Of a stretch of DNA of 64,000 nucleotides, positions 8,430-16,723 are shown in pieces. Numbering within the stretch: position 1 is the stretch's first letter; every line of letters begins with the position of its first letter. The DNA is from Mucilaginibacter boryungensis (lineage in GTDB: Bacteria > Bacteroidota > Bacteroidia > Sphingobacteriales > Sphingobacteriaceae), in assembly GCF_015221995.1 (NCBI RefSeq), contig NZ_JADFFM010000001.1, positions 992,001-1,056,000 on the forward strand, read 5' to 3'. A model generated the notes under the pieces. It was not told the origin of the DNA. It worked only from the letters and a program-made list of their open reading frames with translations, and searched no databases. A program made the position numbers and the translations under genes.

Positions 8430-9737
8430 ATGAAACGTTTTATCCCTATTAGTTTAGTACTAATTATCCTGCTATTGTCGTTCTTTTTCCCGGGCATTGA
8501 TGTCCATAACACGGAAAAATCAACCATCAGCGCGGCCGATACTGCCTGGATGCTGACCGCCACCGCCCTGGTACTGATTATGACCCCAGGACTTGCCTTT
8601 TTTTACGGCGGTATGGTAAATAAGAAAAACGTAATATCAACCATGCTGCAAAGCATCATATGTATGGTTATTGTAACTGTAATGTGGGTGGTGTTTGGCT
8701 TTAGCCTGGCTTTTGGCGATAGCATTGGCGGGTTTATAGGTAACCCTAAAACCTTTTTCATGCTGAAAGGCATGCTGGGCAACCAAACCTGGCGTATGGC
8801 ACCAACTATCCCTATTTTGCTGTTTGCCATGTACCAGTTAAAGTTTGCCATTATTACCCCAGCGCTGATCACGGGCGCCTTTGCCGAGCGGATCAACTTT
8901 AAATCGTACGTGATATTCCTTTGCCTGTTCTCCATATTTATTTTCTCGCCGCTGGCGCATTGCACCTGGCACCCGGATGGTTTTTTGGCCAAACTTGGCG
9001 TACTGGATTTTGCAGGCGGTACTGTTGTGCACATGTCGGCAGGCTGGGCGGCTTTAGCCTCGGCTTTATACTTGAAAAAACGTAACGAGAATACCCACTC
9101 GCCTGCACGTATCACTTATGTGATGATAGGTACAGGCTTGCTTTGGTTTGGCTGGTTTGGTTTTAATGCCGGGTCGGCATTTGGCGCTAATACTTTGGCG
9201 GTAACTGCGCTGGCCACCAGTATGGCAGCATCGGCAGCGGCAGGCGTTACCTGGATATTTTTTGATACGGTACGGGGCCGCAAGCCATCGGCTATGGGCA
9301 CCTGTATTGGCGCGGTGGTTGGTTTAGTGGCTATTACCCCGGCCGCCGGGTTTGTATCGGTACCGCATTCGTTGGCTATTGGTATTATATCGGCCATTGT
9401 AAGTAACCTGGTGGTAGAATGGCGCACCCGCACCACTATTGACGATACACTTGATGTATTCCCTTGTCACGGTGTTGGTGGTATGGTGGGGATGCTTTTA
9501 ACCGGCGTTTTTGCACATAAAAATATAAATGCTGCCAACGTAACAGGTAACGGACTGTTTTTTGGCGAAACACATTTGTTTTTGGTGCAATTAGCTGCTT
9601 TAATTGGCGTTTCTATTTTCGCGTTCTTCGGCTCATTATTGCTGTTGAAAATTACCGATATGATACAGCCGTTAAGGGTAACCAAGGAAGAGGAAACCTT
9701 AGGGCTTGATATTACCCAGCACGGAGAGAAGCTGTAA
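8430..9737 (+). CDS. amt: Ammonium transporter (Amt/MEP family)
   Basis: 435 residues if started at ATG 8430 (MKRFIPISL); an in-frame TTG at 8415 would add five residues. An N-terminal hydrophobic signal-like segment is followed by the 11-helix Amt core: AWMLTATALVLIMTPGLAFFYGGMV, LDFAGGTVVHMSAGWAAL with the first pore histidine, FGWFGFNAGSAF, and DVFPCHGVGGMVGMLLTGVF with the second pore histidine. It takes up ammonium across the inner membrane. No GlnK/PII gene is adjacent, although amt-glnK pairing is common in other phyla. The neighbouring PurF-like amidotransferase is also a nitrogen enzyme but is separated by 232 bases containing a repeat and its own promoter. Confidence 0.95.
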   Translation: MKRFIPISLVLIILLLSFFFPGIDVHNTEKSTISAADTAWMLTATALVLIMTPGLAFFYGGMVNKKNVISTMLQSIICMVIVTVMWVVFGFSLAFGDSIGGFIGNPKTFFMLKGMLGNQTWRMAPTIPILLFAMYQLKFAIITPALITGAFAERINFKSYVIFLCLFSIFIFSPLAHCTWHPDGFLAKLGVLDFAGGTVVHMSAGWAALASALYLKKRNENTHSPARITYVMIGTGLLWFGWFGFNAGSAFGANTLAVTALATSMAASAAAGVTWIFFDTVRGRKPSAMGTCIGAVVGLVAITPAAGFVSVPHSLAIGIISAIVSNLVVEWRTRTTIDDTLDVFPCHGVGGMVGMLLTGVFAHKNINAANVTGNGLFFGETHLFLVQLAALIGVSIFAFFGSLLLLKITDMIQPLRVTKEEETLGLDITQHGEKL

Positions 9738-9739
9738 CG

Positions 9740-9824
9740 GTCTGAACCGGGATTTAACAGATTAATAGGATTATAGGATTTATATCGTTGTCATCTTGCT
9801 AATCTGTTAAATCCCGGTTCAGAC
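9740..9824. repeat. Long perfect inverted repeat after amt
   Basis: Two perfectly complementary 25-base arms (9740-9764, beginning GTCTGAACCGGGATTT, and 9800-9824, ending AAATCCCGGTTCAGAC) flank a 35-base AT-rich spacer containing repeated AGGATT. It starts 2 bases after the amt stop. It could act as a transcript end or RNA-stabilising hairpin, but its length and spacer look like a mobile palindromic element rather than a simple terminator. Confidence 0.85.
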
Positions 9825-9944
9825 AATTCAACAAATCCAGCACAATCATAAGCGTTGCCAGCACGTATTGTATTTTTTACACACTAAGCGTTTATTTAAT
9901 GCTTTTTAATGACAATTACAGGCTGATAATTAGCGCGATTATTT

Positions 9945-9953
9945 TAACTTTGC
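9945..9953 (+). promoter_or_regulatory. Bacteroidota -7 box for PurF-like gene
   Basis: TAACTTTGC matches the Bacteroidota TAnnTTTG consensus exactly and lies 16 bases before the start codon at 9970. No convincing -33 TTTG is visible. Confidence 0.55.
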
Positions 9954-9969
9954 GTGCTCAAATCCAATC

Positions 9970-11877
9970 ATGAGCGATCAGATTAAGCATGAATGCGGGG
10001 TGGCTTTTATCCGTCTACTAAAGCCACTATCTTATTACCAAAAAAAATATGGAACGGCACTGTACGGCATTAACAAGCTGTACCTGCTAATGGAAAAACA
10101 GCACAACCGCGGGCAAGATGGCGCGGGGGTAGCTACCATTAAGCTGGACATTGCACCGGGCAAGCGCTATATTAGCCGGCACCGAAGCATGGCGCCCAGC
10201 GCTGTGGCCGATATTTTTGAGTATATCCAAAAGAAGTTTGCCGATATTCAAAAGGAAACACCCGAAAAAATGCTGGACGCCGAATGGCTGAAAGAGAATG
10301 TTAGCTTTACCGGCGAGGTTTTACTGGGCCACCTGCGTTATGGTACTCATGGTAAGAATAGTATCGAAAGCTGTCACCCTTTCCTGCGCCAAAACAACTG
10401 GCAAACGCGTAACCTGGTTATTGCCGGTAACTTCAACATGACCAATGTTGATGAACTGCTGCAGCAACTGTACGACCTTGGCCAGCACCCTAAAGAAAAA
10501 GCTGATACTGTAACCGTACTGGAAAAAATAGGCCACTTTTTAGATACCGAGAACCAGGGCTTGTTTGACCAATACAAACGGGAGGGTGTGGACAATAATA
10601 TGGAGATCAGTAACATGATAGCCAACGACCTGGACGTAGCTAAGATCCTGAAAAAATCAGCCAAAAGCTGGGACGGCGGGTATACCATCGCAGGTATTTT
10701 AGGTCATGGTGATGCTTTTGTAATGCGCGACCCGGTAGGTATCCGCCCGGCGTTTTATTATTATAACGATGAGATTGTAGTGGCCGCTTCCGAGCGCCCT
10801 GCTATACAAACTGCCTTTAACGTAGCTATCGAGGACATCCGCGAGATAAAACCCGGCCATGCCCTGATAGTTAAAAAGAATGGCAAAATAACTGAAGACC
10901 AGTTTAGTGAGCCCCAGGAAAAGAAATCGTGCTCGTTCGAGCGGATCTATTTTTCGCGCGGCAGCGATGCCTCGATCTACCGCGAGCGTAAACAATTGGG
11001 CCGTTTGTTGTGCCCGCAAATACTGGACGCGGTGGATCATGATATTAAAAACACCGTACTATCCTTTATACCAAATACCGCCGAAGTTGCCTACTATGGC
11101 ATGGTAGAGGGTTTTCATAAATACATTAAAAAATACCAGCGCGATAAGCTGCTGAACCGCGCCGATAAAATTACCGACGAGGAACTGACCGAAGTATTGG
11201 CCATGGCCCCACGGGTGGAAAAGCTGGCGATAAAAGATGTAAAGCTGCGCACGTTCATCACTAACGATGCCGACCGCGGCGAGATGGTAGCACATGTATA
11301 CGATACTACCTACGGTGTAATTAAAGCGGGAACCGATATGTTGGTAGCTTTGGATGATTCGATTGTACGCGGTACAACGCTGAAGCAAAGTATATTGAAG
11401 ATACTGGACAGGCTGGGCCCTAAAAAGATAGTCATTGTATCATCGGCGCCGCAAATACGTTACCCGGATTGTTATGGTATTGATATGAGCCGTATGGGCG
11501 AGTTCGTTGCTTTTGAAGCGGCTGTAAGTTTGCTGAAAGAAACCGGTAAGGAAAACATACTGACCGAAGTTTACCAGAAATGTAAAGATAGCCTGGCCCT
11601 GCCGAAAGAGAAGGTACAAAACTACGTAAAAGCTATTTACGAACCGTTTACCGATCAGGAAATATCTGACCGTATAGCGAAGATCATTACACCTAAAGGT
11701 ACTAATGCCGAAATAAAAGTATTATACCAAACGCTGGATAACCTGCATATTGCCTGTCCTGATCATCTGGGCGACTGGTACTTCAGCGGCGACTACCCAA
11801 CCCCGGGCGGCAACAAGATTGTGAACCGCGCCTATGTGAACTGGATGGAAGGGAAGAACCAAAGGGCATATATGTAG
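9970..11877 (+). CDS. PurF-like class II glutamine amidotransferase / phosphoribosyltransferase
   Basis: 635 residues, about 120 longer than classic PurF. The N-terminal Ntn glutaminase domain starts at Cys9 after a short propeptide (MSDQIKHE before CGVAF), with HNRGQDGAG at 45-53 and HLRYGTHG at about 121-128. The C-terminal half has a phosphoribosyltransferase PRPP loop, LVALDDSIVRGTT, ending at residue 470. Classic PurF makes phosphoribosylamine from PRPP and glutamine in purine synthesis. This longer form resembles a paralogous PurF-like family that I recall from Bacteroidota; whether it is the main PurF cannot be told here. It has its own promoter and a strong terminator. Confidence 0.85.
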   Translation: MSDQIKHECGVAFIRLLKPLSYYQKKYGTALYGINKLYLLMEKQHNRGQDGAGVATIKLDIAPGKRYISRHRSMAPSAVADIFEYIQKKFADIQKETPEKMLDAEWLKENVSFTGEVLLGHLRYGTHGKNSIESCHPFLRQNNWQTRNLVIAGNFNMTNVDELLQQLYDLGQHPKEKADTVTVLEKIGHFLDTENQGLFDQYKREGVDNNMEISNMIANDLDVAKILKKSAKSWDGGYTIAGILGHGDAFVMRDPVGIRPAFYYYNDEIVVAASERPAIQTAFNVAIEDIREIKPGHALIVKKNGKITEDQFSEPQEKKSCSFERIYFSRGSDASIYRERKQLGRLLCPQILDAVDHDIKNTVLSFIPNTAEVAYYGMVEGFHKYIKKYQRDKLLNRADKITDEELTEVLAMAPRVEKLAIKDVKLRTFITNDADRGEMVAHVYDTTYGVIKAGTDMLVALDDSIVRGTTLKQSILKILDRLGPKKIVIVSSAPQIRYPDCYGIDMSRMGEFVAFEAAVSLLKETGKENILTEVYQKCKDSLALPKEKVQNYVKAIYEPFTDQEISDRIAKIITPKGTNAEIKVLYQTLDNLHIACPDHLGDWYFSGDYPTPGGNKIVNRAYVNWMEGKNQRAYM

Positions 11878-11904
11878 GTCTTGAGTTCTAAGTCATAAGT
11901 TATA

Positions 11905-11940
11905 AGCAAACGCCCCGATTTATTGGGGCGTTTGCTGTTT
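11905..11940 (+). terminator. Intrinsic terminator of PurF-like gene
   Basis: Perfect 12-base arms AGCAAACGCCCC and GGGGCGTTTGCT separated by 8 bases, followed by GTTTTAC. It starts 27 bases after the stop codon. Confidence 0.8.
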
Positions 11941-11948
11941 TACAACCA

Positions 11949-12044
11949 CGTCATTGCGAGGAACGAAGCAATCTCTAAGTTTACAGAGTAGCTGTGCATA
12001 TTTAACTTTTGGGTGTAGAGATTGCTTCGTGCCTCGCAATGACG
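11949..12044. repeat. Interspersed palindromic repeat, family A (TCATTGCGAG type)
   Basis: A near-perfect palindrome with outer arms of about 28 bases: it begins CGTCATTGCGAGGAACGAAG and ends CTTCGTGCCTCGCAATGACG around a 40-base centre. Related copies occur at 13620-13703 and 37733-37824. It lies between the convergent PurF-like gene and clpP. Confidence 0.85.
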
Positions 12045-12049
12045 CAAGA

Positions 12050-12748
12050 TTAAGCGTTGGCTTGGGGGACTAATATCTCATCAATTATCCCAAATTCCAA
12101 TGCCTCTTGCGATGTCATCCAGTTATCGCGGTCGGAGGCGTGGTGGACTTCATCGTAGGTGCGGCCACTGTGTTCGGAGAGGATGGTGTAGAGTTCCTTT
12201 TGAATTTTAAGTACCTGCCGGGCGGTGATCTCAATATCCGATGCCGGGCCCTGTACGCCACCAGATGGTTGGTGCAGCATAATACGCGAATGTTTCAGCG
12301 CCGAGCGTTTACCTGCCGCGCCGCCGCACAGCAAATTAGCCGCCATGGATGCCGCCATGCCTGTGCAGATGGTAGCCACATCGTTGCTGATGATTTGCAT
12401 GGTATCATAAATACCAAACCCGGCATACACCGAGCCGCCTGGTGAATTGATATACATCTGGATGTCTTTCTTACTATCTACCGATTGCAGGAACAGTAAT
12501 TGCGCCTGTATCACATTGGCCATATGGTCTTCAACCTGGGTGCCAAGGAAGATAATGCGGTCTATCATCAGGCGCGAGAATACGTCCATCTGGGCCACGT
12601 TCAGCTGGCGCTCTTCGGTAATATAAGGCGTCATACTCATGGTAATGGCCGCTTGTTGGGTTTGTGCAATAAAGCGCTCAACCGCGAAAGTTTTGGCATG
12701 GCAATGCCCCACCGCATATTTGCGGAATTCGTTAGTGTCGATATTCAT
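12050..12748 (-). CDS. clpP: ATP-dependent Clp protease proteolytic subunit
   Basis: Serine peptidase that forms the barrel chamber of Clp proteases and degrades proteins unfolded by ClpX/ClpA-type ATPases. The catalytic triad is Ser134 (GMAASMAAN), His159 (MLHQPSGG) and Asp208 (SDRDNW); the spacings of 25 and 49 residues match E. coli Ser97, His122 and Asp171. At 232 residues it is longer at the N-terminus than E. coli ClpP, and the conserved region starts near PYITEERQLN, so an N-terminal propeptide or later start is possible. No clpX gene is adjacent. Confidence 0.95.
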   Translation of the reverse strand: MNIDTNEFRKYAVGHCHAKTFAVERFIAQTQQAAITMSMTPYITEERQLNVAQMDVFSRLMIDRIIFLGTQVEDHMANVIQAQLLFLQSVDSKKDIQMYINSPGGSVYAGFGIYDTMQIISNDVATICTGMAASMAANLLCGGAAGKRSALKHSRIMLHQPSGGVQGPASDIEITARQVLKIQKELYTILSEHSGRTYDEVHHASDRDNWMTSQEALEFGIIDEILVPQANA

Positions 12749-12759
12749 AAATGATGGTT

Positions 12760-13026
12760 TTACTTAAACAGCGCCAGCACTTTTTCCCTGAAACGCTGAT
12801 GTTTGGTTTGGGTAAATAACTGCTGATGCACGGATTCTATCTCCGCTTTCAACTTTCGGCGGCCATATTGATTGATGATGGCGTACGCATCTTTTTGCAA
12901 GCTAACTTCCTGGTGCAGGTTTTCATCAAGCAATAGCTGGGCTTCAAACACCAGGTTGTCACCCGGATTATTGGTTTTTAAAATAAATCCTTCTATCTGC
13001 TGCAGCTTATTCAACAAAGTCTTCAT
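12760..13026 (-). CDS. Small partner of ECF sigma factor (possible anti-sigma-like protein)
   Basis: 88 residues, highly charged, no membrane segment. The middle (FEAQLLLDENLHQEVSLQKDAY) resembles the cytoplasmic N-terminal region of Bacteroidota anti-sigma proteins, which often read FE..L..DPEL..EV..Q, but there is no zinc-binding HxxxCxxC and no transmembrane helix. It overlaps the 3' end of the upstream sigma factor gene by 20 bases, so the two are coupled. A role in controlling that sigma factor is inferred from position and this weak resemblance. Confidence 0.6.
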   Translation of the reverse strand: MKTLLNKLQQIEGFILKTNNPGDNLVFEAQLLLDENLHQEVSLQKDAYAIINQYGRRKLKAEIESVHQQLFTQTKHQRFREKVLALFK

Positions 13027-13543
13027 AGGTTAAGGATTTACTTTTAACTGTTTCGCGTACTTTTTCCAGGCATTTAAACTTCTGCACCGTAGCCGACCGT
13101 TCGCCTGAGAAGCCAAATGTTTGGGCAATATCAGTCATGGGCAGCTTGTCGTAATAGAAGCTTTTCAGCAAATCCATACATTTTTCGCCGGTGCTTTCCA
13201 GGTAGTGTAGTATTTTATTGGTTATAGGCTGCTGCGCTTGGGGTATGGTTATGTCCAGGTTGTTAGCCTCATCCAGCGGTACATAGCGGCTATTGTTCTG
13301 ATAGCTTTTTATCCAAAGATGCTTGGCAATGCCCATTAAATAAGCTTTTGCGTTGACAGGAGATTGGTTACCGCTGATGTGCTTCTCGTAATAAATTACC
13401 AGCGCGTCCTGAAAAACATCCTTCGCTTCATCGAACGATCCGCCCCGCCGGCTCACATAGCGCGCTACCGAGGGAAATGCCGATTGATACAGCTTTATAA
13501 AAAGCCGGGCATTGTTTGCTGTTTGTTGGGTATCATTTGCCAT
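13007..13543 (-). CDS. ECF-type RNA polymerase sigma factor
   Basis: 178 residues, normal ECF length. Region 2 is visible as YVSRRGGSFDEAKDVFQDALVIYYEK and AKAYLMGIAKHLWIKSYQ; region 4 as CMDLLKSFYYDKLPMTDIAQTFGFSGERSATVQKFKCLEKVRE, a helix-turn-helix that would bind the -35-like element. It directs RNA polymerase to a dedicated regulon. The downstream overlapping 88-residue protein may be its regulator. It belongs to the broad sigma-70 family set found in many copies in Bacteroidota; the target genes cannot be read from here. Confidence 0.85.
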   Translation of the reverse strand: MANDTQQTANNARLFIKLYQSAFPSVARYVSRRGGSFDEAKDVFQDALVIYYEKHISGNQSPVNAKAYLMGIAKHLWIKSYQNNSRYVPLDEANNLDITIPQAQQPITNKILHYLESTGEKCMDLLKSFYYDKLPMTDIAQTFGFSGERSATVQKFKCLEKVRETVKSKSLTYEDFVE

Positions 13544-13619
13544 AATGAATGTGCATTTAATACTAAGTGCGGTAATTTAGGAAGATATCACCAAGGAAAA
13601 GGAAAAAATATTTCATTCA

Positions 13620-13703
13620 TGTCATTGCGAGGAACGAAGCAATCTCTAAACTATGCAAGCCTCTTTGCTTATCAGGGATAGCCACGCTGCGCTCGCTATG
13701 ACG
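13620..13703. repeat. Interspersed palindromic repeat, family A, degenerate copy
   Basis: It begins TGTCATTGCGAGGAACGAAG like the 11949 copy. Its right arm (GCCACGCTGCGCTCGCTATGACG) instead matches the form seen at 37733-37824, so it looks like a hybrid of two subtypes. Confidence 0.75.
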
Positions 13704-13716
13704 TGGGGAGGCAAAA

Positions 13717-14367
13717 TCAGCTCATCGGCGAGAACACATAGTGTGTCACCAGTTTATCAACCAAAATTAACGAGGCAATAATAAGGGCTATACCAGCAAC
13801 CTGATTTAGGCGGTGTACCATTTTTTCGGATATGCGGTCGCGCAGCTTATTGGCGTAAAATGCTTTGGTAGTATCCATTCCAAATTGTACAATAAGTACG
13901 GTGAAGAACATGGTAGCCAGTTTTAGTCCGCGATGTGGGATGCCCTGGTGATAAATAGTACTGGCCGTACCAATAACGGTTATCCAATGAAAAAGGATAG
14001 TAGGGTTAAATATGCACATTACAAAGCCCTTTAAAAAAAAGCCTGCCTTGCGGATGCGTTTTGGGGCTACAGTTTTGTAATTAACATCGGCCTTTTTAAA
14101 TATATAATAGATACCGATACCGAAAAGGATAGTAGTGCCTACAATACCCGCAATGGTTTTGGTTTGCGCAGATACATCAAAAAATTGCGAACCGAAAAGG
14201 ATGGTGCCTACAAATACCACATCGCTGGTAACCACTCCCAGGGCTAAAGCAACACCTGCATGAAAGCCTTTTTCGATACTTGTTTTTATTAAAGCGAAGA
14301 AAACCGGGCCGGTTAAAAACGTGAGCACTAATCCAATCCCTATACCCGATATTACGGCTTCTATCAT
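13717..14367 (-). CDS. LysE/RhtB family translocator
   Basis: 216 residues with about six hydrophobic helices. The N-terminal GIGLVLTFLTGPVFFALIKTSIEKGFHAGVALALGVVTSD is the conserved LysE-family start (small-residue-rich helix with G-P, then a second helix ending in SD). Members export amino acids such as lysine, arginine or homoserine lactones; the substrate cannot be predicted. It stands alone, divergent from the downstream MFS sugar transporter, with 160 bases between the two starts. Confidence 0.85.
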   Translation of the reverse strand: MIEAVISGIGIGLVLTFLTGPVFFALIKTSIEKGFHAGVALALGVVTSDVVFVGTILFGSQFFDVSAQTKTIAGIVGTTILFGIGIYYIFKKADVNYKTVAPKRIRKAGFFLKGFVMCIFNPTILFHWITVIGTASTIYHQGIPHRGLKLATMFFTVLIVQFGMDTTKAFYANKLRDRISEKMVHRLNQVAGIALIIASLILVDKLVTHYVFSPMS

Positions 14368-14527
14368 TTACTAATAGGCTTATATAACAGTTTAAAGTAT
14401 GCGAATATGCAACTTTATCTATTAAACAAAGAAATTTAAGACCTGATTTAATTTTTAAAAATATTACGAATAATAAAAAATTAGCTTATGTTAGTGTCCT
14501 TTAAACACCAATTTAAATTTTAACCTT

Positions 14528-15997
14528 ATGGAGCAAACTAACAGCAAGAACTATAGTTCGGCCTTGTTGACATTGATTACTGTTTTCTTTTTTTGGGGCT
14601 TTGTGGCCGCAAGCAACGATATCTTAATCCCTGTTTTCAAGGAGAAACTGAATCTCGAACAATGGCAATCGCAAATGATATCGTTCGCCTTTTATTTTGC
14701 TTATACAGTTGGTTCACTCATCTATTTCTTTATTTCAAAAGCCCGTGGCGGCGATATCCTGAACCATTTTGGTTATAAAAACGGTATTGCCGTGGGCCTT
14801 ATAATTTCGGCATTGGGTACTTTATTATTTTACCCGGCAGCAGAAAGCGCTTCGTTCTATATTATGATCACCGGCTTATTTATTGTAGGGTTAGGTTTCT
14901 CGTTGCAGCAAATTGCGGCCAACGCGCTGACTGTTGCCATGGGCGACCCTAAAACAGGCGCGCAACGTTTAAGCCTTGCGGGTGGTGTAAATAACTTTGG
15001 TACTACTATTGGCCCCTTGCTGGTTAGTTTGGCCATTTTCGGTTCGGTATCTGCCAATTCGCAGGTGGCTGATATCAGCGCGGTAAAATTCCCTTATCTT
15101 ATTTTAGGTGCGTTGTTTATAGTAGTGGCAGTTATCTTCAAATTCTCATCGGTACCCAACAAAATTGAAAACATAACCGAAGAGGTGGTAAGTTCGCCAA
15201 CAGATGTGGCCGCCCCATTAGCCACTAACGATAGAAAAGGCGCGATCAACTACTTGCAATTATCGTTAGGTATGATAGCCATATTTGTTTACGTAGGTGT
15301 TGAAGTTTCTACCGCCAGTAACCTGCCGGCTTATATGAAAGAGAAATTAAATATACCTACCGCTAATATAGCCCCGTTCATTTCACTTTACTGGGCCAGC
15401 TTAATGATAGGCCGGTGGACAAACTCTATCGGTGCTTTCAGCCTATCGGGCGGGGTTAAGCAGGTATTGAAATTCTTAATGCCCTATATCGCATTCGCAG
15501 TGTTCCTGGCGGTGAACAGGATAGCCCAGCATGATATTACACCATTTTACATCTATGCCGCTGTAGTTGCCGTATTGATTATAGCCGATTTGCTAAGTCG
15601 CGGTAACCCGGCACGCCAATTATTAATTTTCTCAGGTTGTGCTATTGTTGCCCTGTTTATTGGGATGTTTACCACCGGTATGGTAAGTGTATTCGCTTTT
15701 GTTAGCGTGGGTTTATTTTGCTCAACCTTATGGCCATGTATTTATACCCTTGCGGTTACCGGCCTTGGCCGCCATACCAACGAGGGTTCCAGTTTCCTCA
15801 TTATGATGATTATGGGCGGCGGATTTATCAGCTTGTTACAAGGTTTCTTAGCTGACCATTTCCTGGGCATCCAATTCTCGTACCTGGTGGGCGTAGCTTG
15901 TTTTGCTTATCTGGCGTTTTACGCAATTAAAGCAAAAAGTGAACTCAAAACGCAGGGTATTGATTTTGATGCTGTAGAGGTTAAAGGTGGGCATTGA
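14528..15997 (+). CDS. FucP-type sugar MFS transporter
   Basis: 489 residues with about 12 transmembrane helices. The N-terminus (TVFFFWGFVAASNDILIPVFKE) and GFSLQQIAANALTVAMGDP are typical of the fucose/glucose/galactose:H+ symporter (FHS) branch of the major facilitator superfamily. It is an inner-membrane proton-coupled sugar uptake protein; the exact sugar is not determinable. A 20-residue hydrophilic loop after helix 6 (TEEVVSSPTDVAAP) joins the two halves. No sugar-kinase or polysaccharide-utilisation gene is beside it. An intrinsic terminator follows. Confidence 0.88.
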   Translation: MEQTNSKNYSSALLTLITVFFFWGFVAASNDILIPVFKEKLNLEQWQSQMISFAFYFAYTVGSLIYFFISKARGGDILNHFGYKNGIAVGLIISALGTLLFYPAAESASFYIMITGLFIVGLGFSLQQIAANALTVAMGDPKTGAQRLSLAGGVNNFGTTIGPLLVSLAIFGSVSANSQVADISAVKFPYLILGALFIVVAVIFKFSSVPNKIENITEEVVSSPTDVAAPLATNDRKGAINYLQLSLGMIAIFVYVGVEVSTASNLPAYMKEKLNIPTANIAPFISLYWASLMIGRWTNSIGAFSLSGGVKQVLKFLMPYIAFAVFLAVNRIAQHDITPFYIYAAVVAVLIIADLLSRGNPARQLLIFSGCAIVALFIGMFTTGMVSVFAFVSVGLFCSTLWPCIYTLAVTGLGRHTNEGSSFLIMMIMGGGFISLLQGFLADHFLGIQFSYLVGVACFAYLAFYAIKAKSELKTQGIDFDAVEVKGGH

Positions 15998-16022
15998 TTT
16001 TCCAGTGATTAGTTAATCAAAG

Positions 16023-16063
16023 AATAGAGATTGGTGTATTTATTTACTAATCTCTATTTTTTT
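16023..16063 (+). terminator. Intrinsic terminator of MFS transporter
   Basis: Arms AATAGAGATT (16023-16032) and AATCTCTATT (16049-16058) followed by a run of T. It lies 26 bases after the stop codon. Confidence 0.7.
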
Positions 16064-16126
16064 GACTGTAAGTTTCTAATCTTTATTTTTAACCTTGATC
16101 TCTAATTAACTAATCTCTGATCACTG

Positions 16127-16582
16127 ATGAACAAACCATCTTTCGAACATATCTTCATGAACCTTGCCGGCGATCTGGCTAAGCGGTCGCACTGTGTAAA
16201 AGCGCAGGTGGGGGCGGTGCTGGCTAAAGATACCCGTATTATTTCCATCGGTTACAACGGTCCGCCATCGGGCACGCACAATTGCGACGAAGAATGGCCG
16301 GGCGTTGGCTGCGCCCGCGATTCAAAAGGCAGCTGTTCGTTAGCACTTCACGCCGAGGAGAACGCCATATTGTATGCCGTAAAAAACGGTGCACGATTAG
16401 AAGGGGCAACTTTGTATACTACGTTATCACCTTGTTTAGCTTGCGCCAGGTTGATCTATTCGGCAGGGGTGAGGCAGGTTTACTACCGGTACTCGTACGC
16501 CGAATATAAAGGCTTAGTCAGCGATGAAGGGGTTGATTTCCTGAACAGGTTTGGGGTAAATACGGAGAAGTTTGTGGAGTAA
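16127..16582 (+). CDS. Deoxycytidylate (dCMP) deaminase family enzyme
   Basis: 151 residues, the ComEB/dCMP deaminase size. The zinc site is complete: HAEENAI (His and catalytic Glu) and PCLACA (two cysteines). SKDTRIISIGYNGPPSGTHNCDE-like text near residues 40-60 is the nucleotide-binding segment of dCMP deaminases. The likely reaction is dCMP to dUMP, feeding thymidylate synthesis. It lies 146 bases before the convergent cytidylate kinase gene, another pyrimidine enzyme, with a repeat in between. Confidence 0.9.
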   Translation: MNKPSFEHIFMNLAGDLAKRSHCVKAQVGAVLAKDTRIISIGYNGPPSGTHNCDEEWPGVGCARDSKGSCSLALHAEENAILYAVKNGARLEGATLYTTLSPCLACARLIYSAGVRQVYYRYSYAEYKGLVSDEGVDFLNRFGVNTEKFVE

Positions 16583-16599
16583 GATCAACTTATAAAAGC

Positions 16600-16711
16600 T
16601 GTCATTTCGATAGAGCATAGGTAGATGTGTGCGAAGGGGCGAAAGAGAAATCTTCTACGATATACATGTCGCGTATAGAAGATTCCTCCTCGTACCTCGT
16701 TCGAAATGACA
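16600..16711. repeat. Interspersed palindromic repeat, family B (TCATTTCGA type)
   Basis: Ends TGTCATTTCGA and TCGAAATGACA are perfect inverted copies; the inside contains AAATCTTCTACG and GTATAGAAGATT arms. Matching copies occur at 33509-33586 and 38989-39073. It lies between convergent genes. Confidence 0.85.
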
Positions 16712-16723
16712 TAGTAATAGGGG

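Noticed and set aside
8603-9115. 170-codon open frame antisense to the amt gene
   Set aside because: It lies opposite a well-conserved transporter and its residues mirror the transporter's codon periodicity; no start context or family resemblance.
13717-15997. Divergent LysE and sugar transporter as a regulated uptake/export system
   Set aside because: Nothing other than adjacency links them; they belong to unrelated families with no shared regulator gene.
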